Source of the DNA: JAJYRX01 sp041655275
GTDB taxonomy: Bacteria > Pseudomonadota > Gammaproteobacteria > Burkholderiales > Burkholderiaceae_B
NCBI GenBank assembly: GCA_041655275.1
Contig: JBBAFU010000005.1
Location: forward strand, 111,423 to 175,422
Length of the DNA stretch: 64,000 nucleotides
Direction of reading: 5' to 3'
Shown here in pieces: positions 9,000 through 17,415 of the stretch (its first letter is position 1; each line of letters begins with the position of its first letter). Under the pieces are notes generated by a model. It was not told where the DNA came from, made no database searches, and saw only the letters and a program-made list of their open reading frames with translations. Both the position numbers and the translations under genes were made by a program.

Positions 9000-9764
9000 C
9001 TAGATGACCGGGTGGGCGCAGCCGTCCATGGGAATGATGCTGCCGGTGATGTAGCGTGCGTGGTCCGACGCCAGGAAGAGGGCCAGCGCCGCGACCTCGT
9101 CCGCTTGTGCCGGCCGGCCCAGAGGAATCCCCGCCAGCATCCGGCGCCGCGCTTCTTCCACGCTCACGCCCAGCGTGTCGGCTTGCGCCTGTAGCGCACC
9201 CTGGACGCGTTCGGTGTCGGTGGGCCCGGGGTTGATGGCGTTGATGCGCACCCCTTGTGCGGCCCAGGCTGTTGCCAGCCCGGTCGTGGCCAGCATGAGC
9301 GCCGCATTGGCGGCCCCGCCCGGCAGGTGATGCGGGCGGGGGTGCTTGCCGCCCACGCCAATGACGTTGACGATGGCGCCCCGACCTCGCGAGACCATGC
9401 CGGGCAGCACGCTGTCCATGGCGTGAACGTAGGGGAAGAACTTGGCCTGCATGGCATCCGCCCAATGCTGCGCCGTCAGGGTGGCGGGGGCGTGGCGCTG
9501 CGCCGCGCCCGCACAGTTGACGAGGATGTCGATGGGGCCCAGTGCTTCTTCCACCGCATGGATGAGCGCGCGCGCCTGTGCGGCGTCGGAAAGGTCGGCC
9601 GCAAACGGCGTGATGGCTGCATGGTCAGGTGCCGCTTCCGGGACGTGCCGGGCTGCGCTTGCAACGCGGGCGCCGGCCTGTGCAAAGGCAAGGGCGCAAG
9701 CCCGGCCGATGCCCCGGCTGCCGCCCGTTACGAGTACGACCTGTCTGTCGAAATTGATGTTCAT
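9000..9764 (-). CDS. SDR-family protein lacking the canonical catalytic Tyr/Lys
   Basis: This is a 254-residue Rossmann-fold protein with a normal nucleotide-binding site (VTGGSRGIGRA, residues 14-24) and NCAG (about residue 88). Where a classical SDR has Ser, then YxxxK, this protein reads VNVIGVGGKHPRPHHLPGG and then AANAAL, so the catalytic Tyr and Lys are not at the usual places. The C-terminal ITGSIIPMDG segment is normal. It may use other residues or have a binding role. It is the last gene of a leftward tautomerase-MFS-SDR set, with 101 nt separating it from the MFS gene. A perfect palindrome lies just upstream. Confidence 0.85.
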   Translation of the reverse strand: MNINFDRQVVLVTGGSRGIGRACALAFAQAGARVASAARHVPEAAPDHAAITPFAADLSDAAQARALIHAVEEALGPIDILVNCAGAAQRHAPATLTAQHWADAMQAKFFPYVHAMDSVLPGMVSRGRGAIVNVIGVGGKHPRPHHLPGGAANAALMLATTGLATAWAAQGVRINAINPGPTDTERVQGALQAQADTLGVSVEEARRRMLAGIPLGRPAQADEVAALALFLASDHARYITGSIIPMDGCAHPVI

Positions 9765-9801
9765 AATGTGAACGTAGCCTCCGGAACACGGCTTGCGCCT
9801 C

Positions 9802-9818
9802 TGTTCAATAGTTGAACA
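9802..9818. promoter_or_regulatory. 17-bp perfect palindrome, probable operator
   Basis: TGTTCAATAGTTGAACA is a perfect inverted repeat of 7 bp around a TAG centre. It lies 38 nt upstream of the SDR start at 9764, where a repressor or activator would act. An identical 17-mer occurs at 54746-54762. Size and symmetry fit a dimeric regulator such as a MarR- or IclR-type protein; no gene for such a regulator is in the window. Confidence 0.5.
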
Positions 9819-9865
9819 CAGTTTTTGCCCTGGCTTGGCAACCCTGGCATGCCAACCTTCAGCGT

Positions 9866-11398
9866 TCAGCGCGCCGTCGGCGGCACCCGCTCATCCAGGG
9901 AATCATCTTTCAGCGCCATCGTAAACAGTACCGAGCTCAGCGCAATGAGCGCCGCAAGGCGATAGACACTGCGGAACGCCTGCTCGGACGCGCCGGCCAG
10001 GGCGCCCGGATCCGGTACCGCCGTCTGCGCGCCGCGCCCCATCAGGGTATCGATGATGTCCGCGCCCGTAATGGCCAGGCCGGCGTCGTCGGCACCGGTG
10101 TTCAGGCGCAGCAGCAGCCAGGCCATCATGAGTGCCACGCCCATGGCCGAGCCCAGCGAACGTCCGAACGAGGATACGGCCGTGGCGATCCCCACATGAC
10201 GATGCTCGACCGCGTTCTGCACAGCGACCGTCGAGCTGGGCAGCTGCACGCCAACGCCGACACCGATCATGGCCAGACACAGTCCCATCGTTACGCTTGC
10301 CTGGGGCGAAATAAAGGATAGGGAAAGCACGGCGGCCGGCACAATGAGTGTGCCGGTCAGCTGCAAGTATTTGTACCGTCCCCAGTGTGCCATGAGGCGA
10401 CCACCCATATAGGCGCCCGCGGGCACGCCGAGCGACAGGGGAATCAGCCGCAGCGCTGCACCGTCGGGGCCGGCATCGGTCAGCATCTGCAGCTCCAGCG
10501 GTATCAGCACCGTGAGCGCGACCAGCTCGATGAAGGTCACAAAAATAACCAGGCAGGACAGGGTCACTGTGCGGTTGCGGAACAGGCCCAGGGGGATGAT
10601 GGGCTCCGGCGTACGCAAGGCGTGTGCGACGAAAGCCGTCAGCGCGACCATGGTGATTATCAGCAGCCCGAGGTTGCCGGCCTGTATCAGGGGCTGGCCC
10701 TGGCCTGCGCGCGTGATGGCCAGCAGCAGGGCCGTAAGGCCGAGTGTGAGCAATGCCGCGCCCGTATAGTCCACCTGGCGCTGTGCGGTGGGCCGGCGCA
10801 ACCGCGCCATGGCGCGTCGCGTCACGAGCAGGGCCGGCAGGCCCAGTGGCAGGTTGATCCAGAACACCCAGCGCCACGACAGGTATTGCGTGAGCACGCC
10901 GCCCAGCACAGGGCCGGCCACGCTTGCGACAGCAAAGGCGCCGCTGATATAGGCCTGATAGCGGCCGCGCTCACGCGGCGATACGACGTCGGCAATCGTG
11001 GCCTGGGCTACCGAGATCAGCCCGCCGCCACCCAGGCCCTGCAGGATGCGGGCCGCCACCAGTGTGGGCATGGTGGGCGCCAGCGCGCAGGCCACCGACG
11101 CGACAAGAAACAGGACGATGGCGCTGGACAGCACGGCACGCCGGCCGTAGATATCGCCCAGCTTGCCGTAGATGGGCGCCGCCACCGCCATGGCGATCAG
11201 GTAGCCGGACACCACCCAGGCCAGCAGGTGTACGCCCTGCAGCTCGGTGGCCATGCGCGGCAGCGACACTGAAATAATGGTCTGGTCCAGTGCCCCCAGC
11301 AGTATTGCGAGCATCAGCCCCGCGATGATGGCGCGGACTTCGGCGGGGCTGAGTACAGACGCGCCGGCGGCCGCTGCGCCGGCGTCATCGATGGTCAT
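9866..11398 (-). CDS. MFS drug/solute exporter, DHA2 (EmrB/QacA) type
   Basis: This 510-residue membrane protein has about 14 predicted hydrophobic segments. It shows LGALDQTIISVSLPRMATEL at the first helix, the motif A loop GKLGDIYGRRAV near residue 78, and the GGGLISVAQATIADVVSPRERG region typical of DHA2 exporters. It should use the proton gradient to export a small, often amphipathic, compound. It starts 10 nt after the tautomerase stop, so the two are cotranscribed. Confidence 0.93.
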   Translation of the reverse strand: MTIDDAGAAAAGASVLSPAEVRAIIAGLMLAILLGALDQTIISVSLPRMATELQGVHLLAWVVSGYLIAMAVAAPIYGKLGDIYGRRAVLSSAIVLFLVASVACALAPTMPTLVAARILQGLGGGGLISVAQATIADVVSPRERGRYQAYISGAFAVASVAGPVLGGVLTQYLSWRWVFWINLPLGLPALLVTRRAMARLRRPTAQRQVDYTGAALLTLGLTALLLAITRAGQGQPLIQAGNLGLLIITMVALTAFVAHALRTPEPIIPLGLFRNRTVTLSCLVIFVTFIELVALTVLIPLELQMLTDAGPDGAALRLIPLSLGVPAGAYMGGRLMAHWGRYKYLQLTGTLIVPAAVLSLSFISPQASVTMGLCLAMIGVGVGVQLPSSTVAVQNAVEHRHVGIATAVSSFGRSLGSAMGVALMMAWLLLRLNTGADDAGLAITGADIIDTLMGRGAQTAVPDPGALAGASEQAFRSVYRLAALIALSSVLFTMALKDDSLDERVPPTAR

Positions 11399-11408
11399 GG
11401 GATCCCGC

Positions 11409-11780
11409 TCAGCGGCCGGCTTTCTTGGCGCTGATGCCGCCCATGCCCAGGTTTGTCAGCGGAATGTCGTGGATGATGATGCGCGTCCCGTTTCCGCTGA
11501 CGCCCAGGCTGGATTCCACGGCGGCGCTGAGCGCGCCAATGAGTGCTTCGCGCTGTTCCTCGGTGCGCCCGGGAAGCAGGTAGGCTTTGACGAGCGCCAT
11601 GGGTTCGCCTTGTACGCCTGCAATCATGCCGTCTTCGGGCGCGATGGTTTCCAGGCTCACACGCACGTTCGCCACGGGCGAGCCCAGACTGTCGACTACC
11701 GCCTGCGTGGCGCTTTCGAACAGGCGGGTTCTCTGTTCCGGAGCAGGGTTTTGATTGACCAATACAGATAGAATAGGCAT
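11409..11780 (-). CDS. Tautomerase-superfamily protein, fused double-domain type
   Basis: This 123-residue protein begins MPILSVLVNQ, so removal of Met exposes the N-terminal proline that acts as catalytic base in the 4-oxalocrotonate tautomerase superfamily. It is twice the length of the 62-residue single-domain enzymes. A second beta-alpha unit begins around EPMALVKAYLLPGRTEEQRE (residues 58-77). This fits a fused two-repeat arrangement in which only the first repeat keeps Pro-1. It is the first gene of the leftward operon with the MFS exporter. Substrate unknown. Confidence 0.82.
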   Translation of the reverse strand: MPILSVLVNQNPAPEQRTRLFESATQAVVDSLGSPVANVRVSLETIAPEDGMIAGVQGEPMALVKAYLLPGRTEEQREALIGALSAAVESSLGVSGNGTRIIIHDIPLTNLGMGGISAKKAGR

Positions 11781-11875
11781 CGTGGAACTACCAGGTGATA
11801 CGGGTGGAAGAATTGGGTGGAAGGACTCGGCTTCGCGCAGTGTCGGCAGAGTCGTCTCAGTATAAGGGATCAGGT

Positions 11876-12610
11876 GTGAAAATCGGCGTATTGCAGTGTG
11901 ATGATGTTGCGGAGCCCTTGCAGGCGGCGCATGGCAATTATCCGGACATGGTGTGCCGCTGGCTGGGCGCGGCGGATCCGCGACTGGAGTTTCAGGTCTG
12001 GGCCTGCCACAAGGGCGAGCTGCCCGATGCGCGCGCGGATGTCGACGCCTGGGTGCTGGGCGGCTCCAAACACAGTGTCAACGACGACGAGCCGTGGATA
12101 CACGCGCTGACCGATTTTGTGCGCGAGCGGTGGCGGCGCCAGCAGCCCCTGGCCGGCATCTGCTTCGGCCACCAGATGATTGCCCGTGCCCTTGGCGGCA
12201 GCGTGGCGGTCGATCCGCATGGCTGGGGAGTCGGTATCTATTCCAGCCGGCTTGCGGGACGCGAGCCCTGGATGTCACCCTGGCCGGGCGATACCCTGAA
12301 CCTGCTCGCCAGCCATCGCGAACAGGTCCAGACCCTGCCCGAATCTGCGCGCCTGCTGGCCGGAAGCCCCTTCTGCCCCAACTATCTCATGCAGGTGGGC
12401 GATACCGTGCTCGGCCTGCAGGGCCACCCCGAGTTCTCGCGGTCATTTGCAGCCGACCTGATGACGCTGCGGCGCGGCACACTCATCCCCGAAATTCGCG
12501 TGACAGCGGGTCTGCAAAGCCTTTTTCTGCCCGTACATGACCAGATCATGGCGCGCTGGTTTCTGCGTTTTCTGCGCCGGGCGGGGCGTCCGGCGCGCGT
12601 TGCCGCCTGA
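11876..12610 (+). CDS. Class I glutamine amidotransferase domain protein
   Basis: The 244-residue protein has the triad of class I glutamine amidotransferases: the nucleophile Cys in LAGICFGHQMIARALGG, and His with Glu in LQGHPEFS. It is a stand-alone GATase of the kind related to GMP synthase amidotransferase domains and gamma-glutamyl hydrolases. The GTG at 11876 is preferred because AAGGGA lies 7-8 nt upstream; an in-frame ATG at 11795 would add a tail rich in Arg and Ser without family similarity. It is divergent from the tautomerase operon. The acceptor substrate is unknown. Confidence 0.8.
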   Translation: MKIGVLQCDDVAEPLQAAHGNYPDMVCRWLGAADPRLEFQVWACHKGELPDARADVDAWVLGGSKHSVNDDEPWIHALTDFVRERWRRQQPLAGICFGHQMIARALGGSVAVDPHGWGVGIYSSRLAGREPWMSPWPGDTLNLLASHREQVQTLPESARLLAGSPFCPNYLMQVGDTVLGLQGHPEFSRSFAADLMTLRRGTLIPEIRVTAGLQSLFLPVHDQIMARWFLRFLRRAGRPARVAA

Positions 12611-12654
12611 ATGTATGTCAGGCACATAAAAATATAATTATTAATTAACAATGA

Positions 12655-12676
12655 CTTGGCGTAATTCTACGCCAAG
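12655..12676. terminator. Perfect 9-bp inverted repeat after the amidotransferase gene
   Basis: CTTGGCGTA and TACGCCAAG flank the tetranucleotide ATTC. There is no following T-tract on the plus strand, so it could be a weak terminator for the amidotransferase gene. It could also be a regulator site for the next operon, whose promoter begins 38 nt downstream. The surrounding 12611-12818 gap is AT-rich and contains no gene. Confidence 0.45.
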
Positions 12677-12713
12677 ATGTCTTTGCTCGCCTATAAATTT
12701 TAATGTTTGATGC

Positions 12714-12742
12714 TTGACATTTAATCAGTACGGACATAAAGT
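12714..12742 (+). promoter_or_regulatory. Sigma-70-type promoter of the M20/HpaB operon
   Basis: TTGACA (12714-12719) and TAAAGT (12737-12742) are 17 nt apart in an AT-rich stretch, 76 nt upstream of the M20 gene. The perfect -35 box and optimal spacing support it; the -10 box matches at 4 of 6 positions. Confidence 0.5.
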
Positions 12743-12818
12743 TCATTGCATGCGGTTCTGCATGCAGGAACGCATGCGATAAGAACAGCGAATATGAGTA
12801 AACAGGAGACTTTCCGAC

Positions 12819-13994
12819 ATGCAATCTACAGTAGCCACAGTCTGTGCGCGTCTGAGTGAACGCTTGCCCGAGATGAGGGCTCTGCTGGCGCAACTGGTCA
12901 ACATTGATAGTGGCTCTCACGACAAGAAGGGGGTGGATGCCGTTTCCACCGTGCTGGCACAACACCTCGAACGCCTCGGTTTCGCGATTGAGCGCATCCC
13001 CAACGCCAATTGCGGTGATTTTGTATTCGCCCGAAAGGCCATGGGTGGCCGGGGCCGGCTCGTTATTCTGGGGCACACCGATACGGTCTGGCCCGCAGGA
13101 ATGGCGGCGCAATGGCCATATCGGGAAATCGACACCGATATCGCCACCGGTCCAGGCGTGGGCGATATGAAGGGCGGTCTGGTCATGGCTTTGTTCGCAC
13201 TCGAAACCCTGTTTGAAGGCGGTTTCGATGCGCTGGAGAGCATTACTTTCGTGCTTGTGCCCGATGAGGAAATCGGCAGCGTCAACAGCCGTAAGAATAT
13301 CGAAGATCTGGTGGTCGATGCCGATGTGGTACTGGTGCTGGAGCCGGGGCGTCCCGGTAATGGCATTGTGACGGCCAGAGGTGCCCTGGGCAATTTGTTC
13401 ATGCACGCCCACGGCCGCAGCGCACATTGTGCGGTCAATTATGCCAATGGTGCCAGCGCCGTGCGCGCCCTGGCCATGAAAGTCGCCGATCTGGACGATT
13501 TGTCTGTTCCGGAAGAAGGCACCATCGTCAATGTGGGCGTGTTTGAAGGCGGCGTTGCCAAACAGGTTGTGCCCGAGCATGCCATGCTCAACATCGATGT
13601 GCGCGCACGCACCCAGCCGCAGGCCGATGCGCTGCTGGAGAGCATCGCCGCCATCGCCCGGCGCCCCGATCATGCGCAGGTCCGGGTCGAGATCAAGGGC
13701 GGGCTGACACGACCGGCCTTTACTGCAGAAAAAAATCGCGACTTGTTCGATCTGGCGCATCAGATCAGTCAGGAGCTCGGTTTTCAGGTGTCGGAAGTGG
13801 GCCCGACCGGGGGCGGCTCCGACGGCAATTTTTCGGCGGCGCTAGGCGTGCCTACGCTGGATGGCCTGGGCCCGGTGAGCCACGATATCTGCAGCCGCCA
13901 GGAAACCATGGAAATCCAGACCCTGGCCACACGGGGCGCCATATTCCACGAAATCATCCGGCGCATACCTGCGCTCAATATTGTGAAAAAGTGA
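12819..13994 (+). CDS. M20-family metal-dependent amidohydrolase/carboxypeptidase
   Basis: This 391-residue enzyme has the M20/CPG2 dinuclear metal site. Visible elements are HTDTVWP near residue 87, the bridging Asp in GVGDMKGGLVMAL near residue 112, the catalytic Glu pair in VPDEEIGS near residue 148, and EPGRPGNG near residue 175. A lid/dimerisation domain lies between. Relatives hydrolyse the C-terminal Glu of folates, N-acyl amino acids or dipeptides. It is the first gene of an operon and ends 7 nt before the HpaB-type oxygenase. In this setting it may release an amino acid from an amide produced by ring opening; that is inference. Confidence 0.9.
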   Translation: MQSTVATVCARLSERLPEMRALLAQLVNIDSGSHDKKGVDAVSTVLAQHLERLGFAIERIPNANCGDFVFARKAMGGRGRLVILGHTDTVWPAGMAAQWPYREIDTDIATGPGVGDMKGGLVMALFALETLFEGGFDALESITFVLVPDEEIGSVNSRKNIEDLVVDADVVLVLEPGRPGNGIVTARGALGNLFMHAHGRSAHCAVNYANGASAVRALAMKVADLDDLSVPEEGTIVNVGVFEGGVAKQVVPEHAMLNIDVRARTQPQADALLESIAAIARRPDHAQVRVEIKGGLTRPAFTAEKNRDLFDLAHQISQELGFQVSEVGPTGGGSDGNFSAALGVPTLDGLGPVSHDICSRQETMEIQTLATRGAIFHEIIRRIPALNIVKK

Positions 13995-14001
13995 GAGCAT
14001 C

Positions 14002-15435
14002 ATGAGTTTAATGACGGGGCAACAATACATAGACTCCCTTGATGATGGACGGCAGGTTTACATCGAAGGTGAAAAAGTCGGACGGGTGGCGGATCATCCG
14101 GCATTCAAGCCCATGGTTGAGGCCATGGCACGCATGTATGACTTGCAGCATCAACCGAAGTACGAGACGCTTTTCAGCTATCCGGATGAGGATGGGAATC
14201 CGGTGAGTCGCGTTTATAAACTTCCGGAAACGGTCGATGACCTGCGCCAGCGACGCGAGATGACCCAGGCGGTGCTCAAGGAAGTCAGTCCGGTGATAGA
14301 TCGCTTCGGCGATGAGACTGTGACGCCCTTGTTTGTACTGACAGACAACCGCGAGTTGCTCGACCGTTATGACACGCAGTATTACCAGAACGTGCAGGGC
14401 TGGCTGAAGAAGCTGCGCGAGAACAACTGGTTCATGACGAGCGGCAATACCGATCCCAAGGGGGATCGCAGCAAGCAGCCTTACCAGCAGGAAGATCTGG
14501 ACGTTTACCTGCGCGTCGTGGAAGAGCGCGAGGATGGCATTGTGTTGCGCGGTGCCAAGTATGAAACGGGTGCCAGCTATGCGCACGTCGCCTTCGTCAA
14601 GCCTACGGTCGGGCAATGGCTGCCGGAAAACCGGGATTTTGCCGTTTCCTGCATCGTGCCCATGAATTCACCCAATTTGCGACATATCTGTCGCGCACCT
14701 CTTATCAAGAATGCCGATCCGGCCTTGCGCCCGCTGTCGGCGCGCTTTGACGAGATTGATAATCTGATGGTGTTCGACAACGTGTTCGTGCCTCGGGAAA
14801 ACATCATTTTCTCGCGTCAGCCTGAACTGGCGGCACAAATCCGTACCGAGCTTCACAATTGGGCGGCGCAGGGCTTTCTGGTGCGCTCTCTGGCCAAGGC
14901 AGAAGTGCTGGTGGGTACTGCCTTGCTGCTCGTCGAGCAGACCCGGCTGGAGCCCCTGCCCCCGGTGCGCGAAAAAATATCGCGGCTGATGCAATATCGC
15001 GAAACCATCAACGCCTTCATCATGGCGGCCGAAGCCACTTACGAAACCAGTCGCACCGGCATGGCGATGCCGAACCAGGCGATACAGAATGCGGGTCGGG
15101 TCTTCGCCTCGACCAATTATTTCCGCATGGTGCAAATCTTGCGCGACCTGGCCGGCGGCACTCCCATCATGCTGACCGATCTGAAAAACGCGGTCCATCC
15201 CGACATTCAGGCTGACGTGGAGAAATACTATCGCATCAATGATGTATCGGCCGACGCGCGGATGCGCGTGCTCAATCTGGCTGCCGAATTGACTGCAACG
15301 GCATTTGCCGGGCGCATGCAAGGCTATCAAATGTTTGCCGAGAGCCCGCCCATGGTGCAGGCGATGGCCTTGTATCACACGTTCGACAAGCAGCGCGCGC
15401 GCGCGTGCGCTGCTGCGTTGGCCGGGGTTGCCTGA
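14002..15435 (+). CDS. HpaB-family FADH2-dependent monooxygenase
   Basis: This 477-residue protein belongs to the 4-hydroxyphenylacetate 3-monooxygenase (HpaB) large-component family, an acyl-CoA dehydrogenase-fold flavin enzyme. Family features include MTGQQYIDSLDDGRQVYIEG at the start, FDEIDNLMVFDNVFVP near residue 250, and the C-terminal VEKYYR region. Such enzymes need reduced FAD from a partner reductase, and a flavin reductase gene is present at 20226 in the same gene set. The substrate need not be phenolic: the nearby HutI-like amidohydrolase suggests a nitrogen heterocycle. The family also includes 4-hydroxybutyryl-CoA dehydratase, but the reductase argues for an oxygenase. Confidence 0.85.
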   Translation: MSLMTGQQYIDSLDDGRQVYIEGEKVGRVADHPAFKPMVEAMARMYDLQHQPKYETLFSYPDEDGNPVSRVYKLPETVDDLRQRREMTQAVLKEVSPVIDRFGDETVTPLFVLTDNRELLDRYDTQYYQNVQGWLKKLRENNWFMTSGNTDPKGDRSKQPYQQEDLDVYLRVVEEREDGIVLRGAKYETGASYAHVAFVKPTVGQWLPENRDFAVSCIVPMNSPNLRHICRAPLIKNADPALRPLSARFDEIDNLMVFDNVFVPRENIIFSRQPELAAQIRTELHNWAAQGFLVRSLAKAEVLVGTALLLVEQTRLEPLPPVREKISRLMQYRETINAFIMAAEATYETSRTGMAMPNQAIQNAGRVFASTNYFRMVQILRDLAGGTPIMLTDLKNAVHPDIQADVEKYYRINDVSADARMRVLNLAAELTATAFAGRMQGYQMFAESPPMVQAMALYHTFDKQRARACAAALAGVA

Positions 15436-15510
15436 AACATGCTTCGGTTTGCATCGCTCCAGTCGTTATCATGACTTTTTTACGACAACAATGAGCGAAG
15501 AGGCCTATTC

Positions 15511-16233
15511 ATGACAGCAGAAAATTCAGCAATCGAGTCTTCGGGTGGCGGCGCGCAGGCGCGACGGAAGAGCTGGGCGAGTCGCAGGGCGTCGGCCAAT
15601 GCCAATCTGGCGGATCGGGTCTATGCCGAGCTCAAACGCAACGTGCTTTCGGGAGAAATCCCGGCGCGTACGCGCCTGGTGGAAACCGATGTTGCGGAAC
15701 GCCTCGGCGCCAGCCGCACACCGGTTCGTGAAGCCATCTCGCGGCTGATCCGCGACCAGTTCGTAGTGCCACTGGCCAGCGGCGGCGTGGAGGTGGTTGA
15801 TACCACGCAGGAGCTGGACAAGATGTACATGCTGCGTGTGGCGCTTGAGGGCGTGGCGGCGCGTCTGGCCGCCACCCATATTGATGAGGACGAACTTGCG
15901 CGCCTGGATGTCATCGTTGCAGCCTATGAGGATATGTCGCATGAAGATCGTGAGAGGCGCGTCGCGTTGAACACGGAGTTTCACGACATCATCATCCACG
16001 CCAGCCGCTACGAGCGGCTCATCGGTCTCATCGAGGATTACCGCGAGATTTTCCTCAACCTGAGAGTAGTGGGCAAATACACACGACGCGATTCCCGGCT
16101 GGCCATGCGCCAGCACGCGGAAATCGTGCAGGCCTTGCGCGCACGTGACGGCGTGCGTGCCGAGCAGGCCATGCGCCGCCATCTGGAGCATGGTCGCAAG
16201 ATGGCGCTTAAACAGCCCAAAGAGGGGCCTTGA
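15511..16233 (+). CDS. GntR-family regulator, FadR/FCD subfamily
   Basis: This 240-residue regulator has a winged helix-turn-helix. NVLSGEIPARTRLVETDVAERLGASRTPVREAISRL spans residues about 45-80 in the typical GntR pattern. An all-helical FCD ligand-binding domain follows, with the FHDIIIHASRYERL metal-site segment near residue 155. It lies inside the operon between the oxygenase and the transporter genes and overlaps the frame region just before the binding-protein gene. It probably controls this gene set in response to a carboxylate substrate or intermediate. Confidence 0.92.
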   Translation: MTAENSAIESSGGGAQARRKSWASRRASANANLADRVYAELKRNVLSGEIPARTRLVETDVAERLGASRTPVREAISRLIRDQFVVPLASGGVEVVDTTQELDKMYMLRVALEGVAARLAATHIDEDELARLDVIVAAYEDMSHEDRERRVALNTEFHDIIIHASRYERLIGLIEDYREIFLNLRVVGKYTRRDSRLAMRQHAEIVQALRARDGVRAEQAMRRHLEHGRKMALKQPKEGP

Positions 16234-16271
16234 CGCCTTTTTTGATTTTTACATTGGAGGAGTATGTGGAA

Positions 16272-17297
16272 ATGAGGTTCAAAATAAATAAACGCCGTTT
16301 TCTGGCCGCAGCACTGATCGCGGGCGCAAGTATGGCTGCGACCCTTCCTGCGGCGGCAAATGACGAAAGCCTGAATGTGCTGATCTGGGGTGTCACCTGG
16401 CAAGGCGCCATTCAGGAAGTCAGCGCCAATTTCACCAAAGAAACGGGTATCAAGGTCAATCTGGTGACGCAGGCCAGCTCCGGCGATGGTCTGGCCAAAC
16501 TGCAGGCCATGCGGGCCAAGCCCAGTGTTGATGTATGGTTCACGACCTCATCCGTGGCATACCGCAGCGTCGAGGATAAGGAATTGTTCGCTGAATTTCC
16601 GGCGGACGAGATGCCTCATCTGAAAGAGCTGCCGGAAGGCATGGCGGGTTCGCATTTCGCCGCCGTGTACTCCTATCCTACGGCCTTGATTTATCGCACG
16701 GACCTGGTCGATCCTCCCATCACCTCCTGGGCGGATCTCTGGGATGAGCGCTTTCATAAAAAACTGGCCCTGCCGGCCATGGGCATGTACCAGGCGCGGC
16801 TATTGATGATGGCGGCAGGCAAGGATGGCGGCAATCCGCTTGACGAGGAAACCGGCTTTGCCAATCTGGAATCTCTCAAGCCCAACGTAGCCATGTTCTA
16901 CAGCTCTGATGCTCAGGCTCGCCAGGCACTGGCGCAGGGAGAGGTATCGGTGCTCGTTGCGCCGCCTTCACAAGGCAAGCGCGTGGCCGATGCCGGCCGT
17001 CCGGTCAAGGTCATCAGCCCTGCGCCGGCCGTAATGAATTTTGATGCCGTCATGATGGTGCGAAGCGGCAAGGAAGCTGCTGCAGCGAAGTACATCGATT
17101 ATCTGATCTCGGCGCCGGTCAATGAGTTCATCGCCGAAAACATCAGTATGAGTGCCGTCAACGTCAACTCCGCCCAGCCGGAAAGCCTGCGCGGTCAATT
17201 GCCTGAACGGGGTGACGAGTATGTTCCCGACGAGGGCTATATCAACAACAATATCGCCCGCTGGCTGGATCGTTACAACGAAACGATCGCGAACTGA
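16272..17297 (+). CDS. Spermidine/putrescine-type ABC transporter binding protein
   Basis: This 341-residue periplasmic binding protein of the PotD/FbpA group has a basic N-terminus (MRFKINKRRF) and a signal peptide ending at LPAAA. The core starts LNVLIWGVTWQGAIQEV. The start at 16272 is supported by GGAGGAG at 16256-16262; an ATG at 16264 is out of frame. Proteins in this group bind polyamines, amino acids, thiamine or organic amines. It begins a four-gene importer unit that continues with ATPase and two permeases. Confidence 0.88.
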   Translation: MRFKINKRRFLAAALIAGASMAATLPAAANDESLNVLIWGVTWQGAIQEVSANFTKETGIKVNLVTQASSGDGLAKLQAMRAKPSVDVWFTTSSVAYRSVEDKELFAEFPADEMPHLKELPEGMAGSHFAAVYSYPTALIYRTDLVDPPITSWADLWDERFHKKLALPAMGMYQARLLMMAAGKDGGNPLDEETGFANLESLKPNVAMFYSSDAQARQALAQGEVSVLVAPPSQGKRVADAGRPVKVISPAPAVMNFDAVMMVRSGKEAAAAKYIDYLISAPVNEFIAENISMSAVNVNSAQPESLRGQLPERGDEYVPDEGYINNNIARWLDRYNETIAN

Positions 17298-17415
17298 GCA
17301 GGCGGCCCAGGACAGCCCGCCCGCGCTGCGGGGCTGCGGCTGTCCGGCCCACGCCTGCCATGGATGGCACGGCTTCGTCACGGGACGCAGCCGGGAAACA
17401 AAGAGGTGATTTCAT

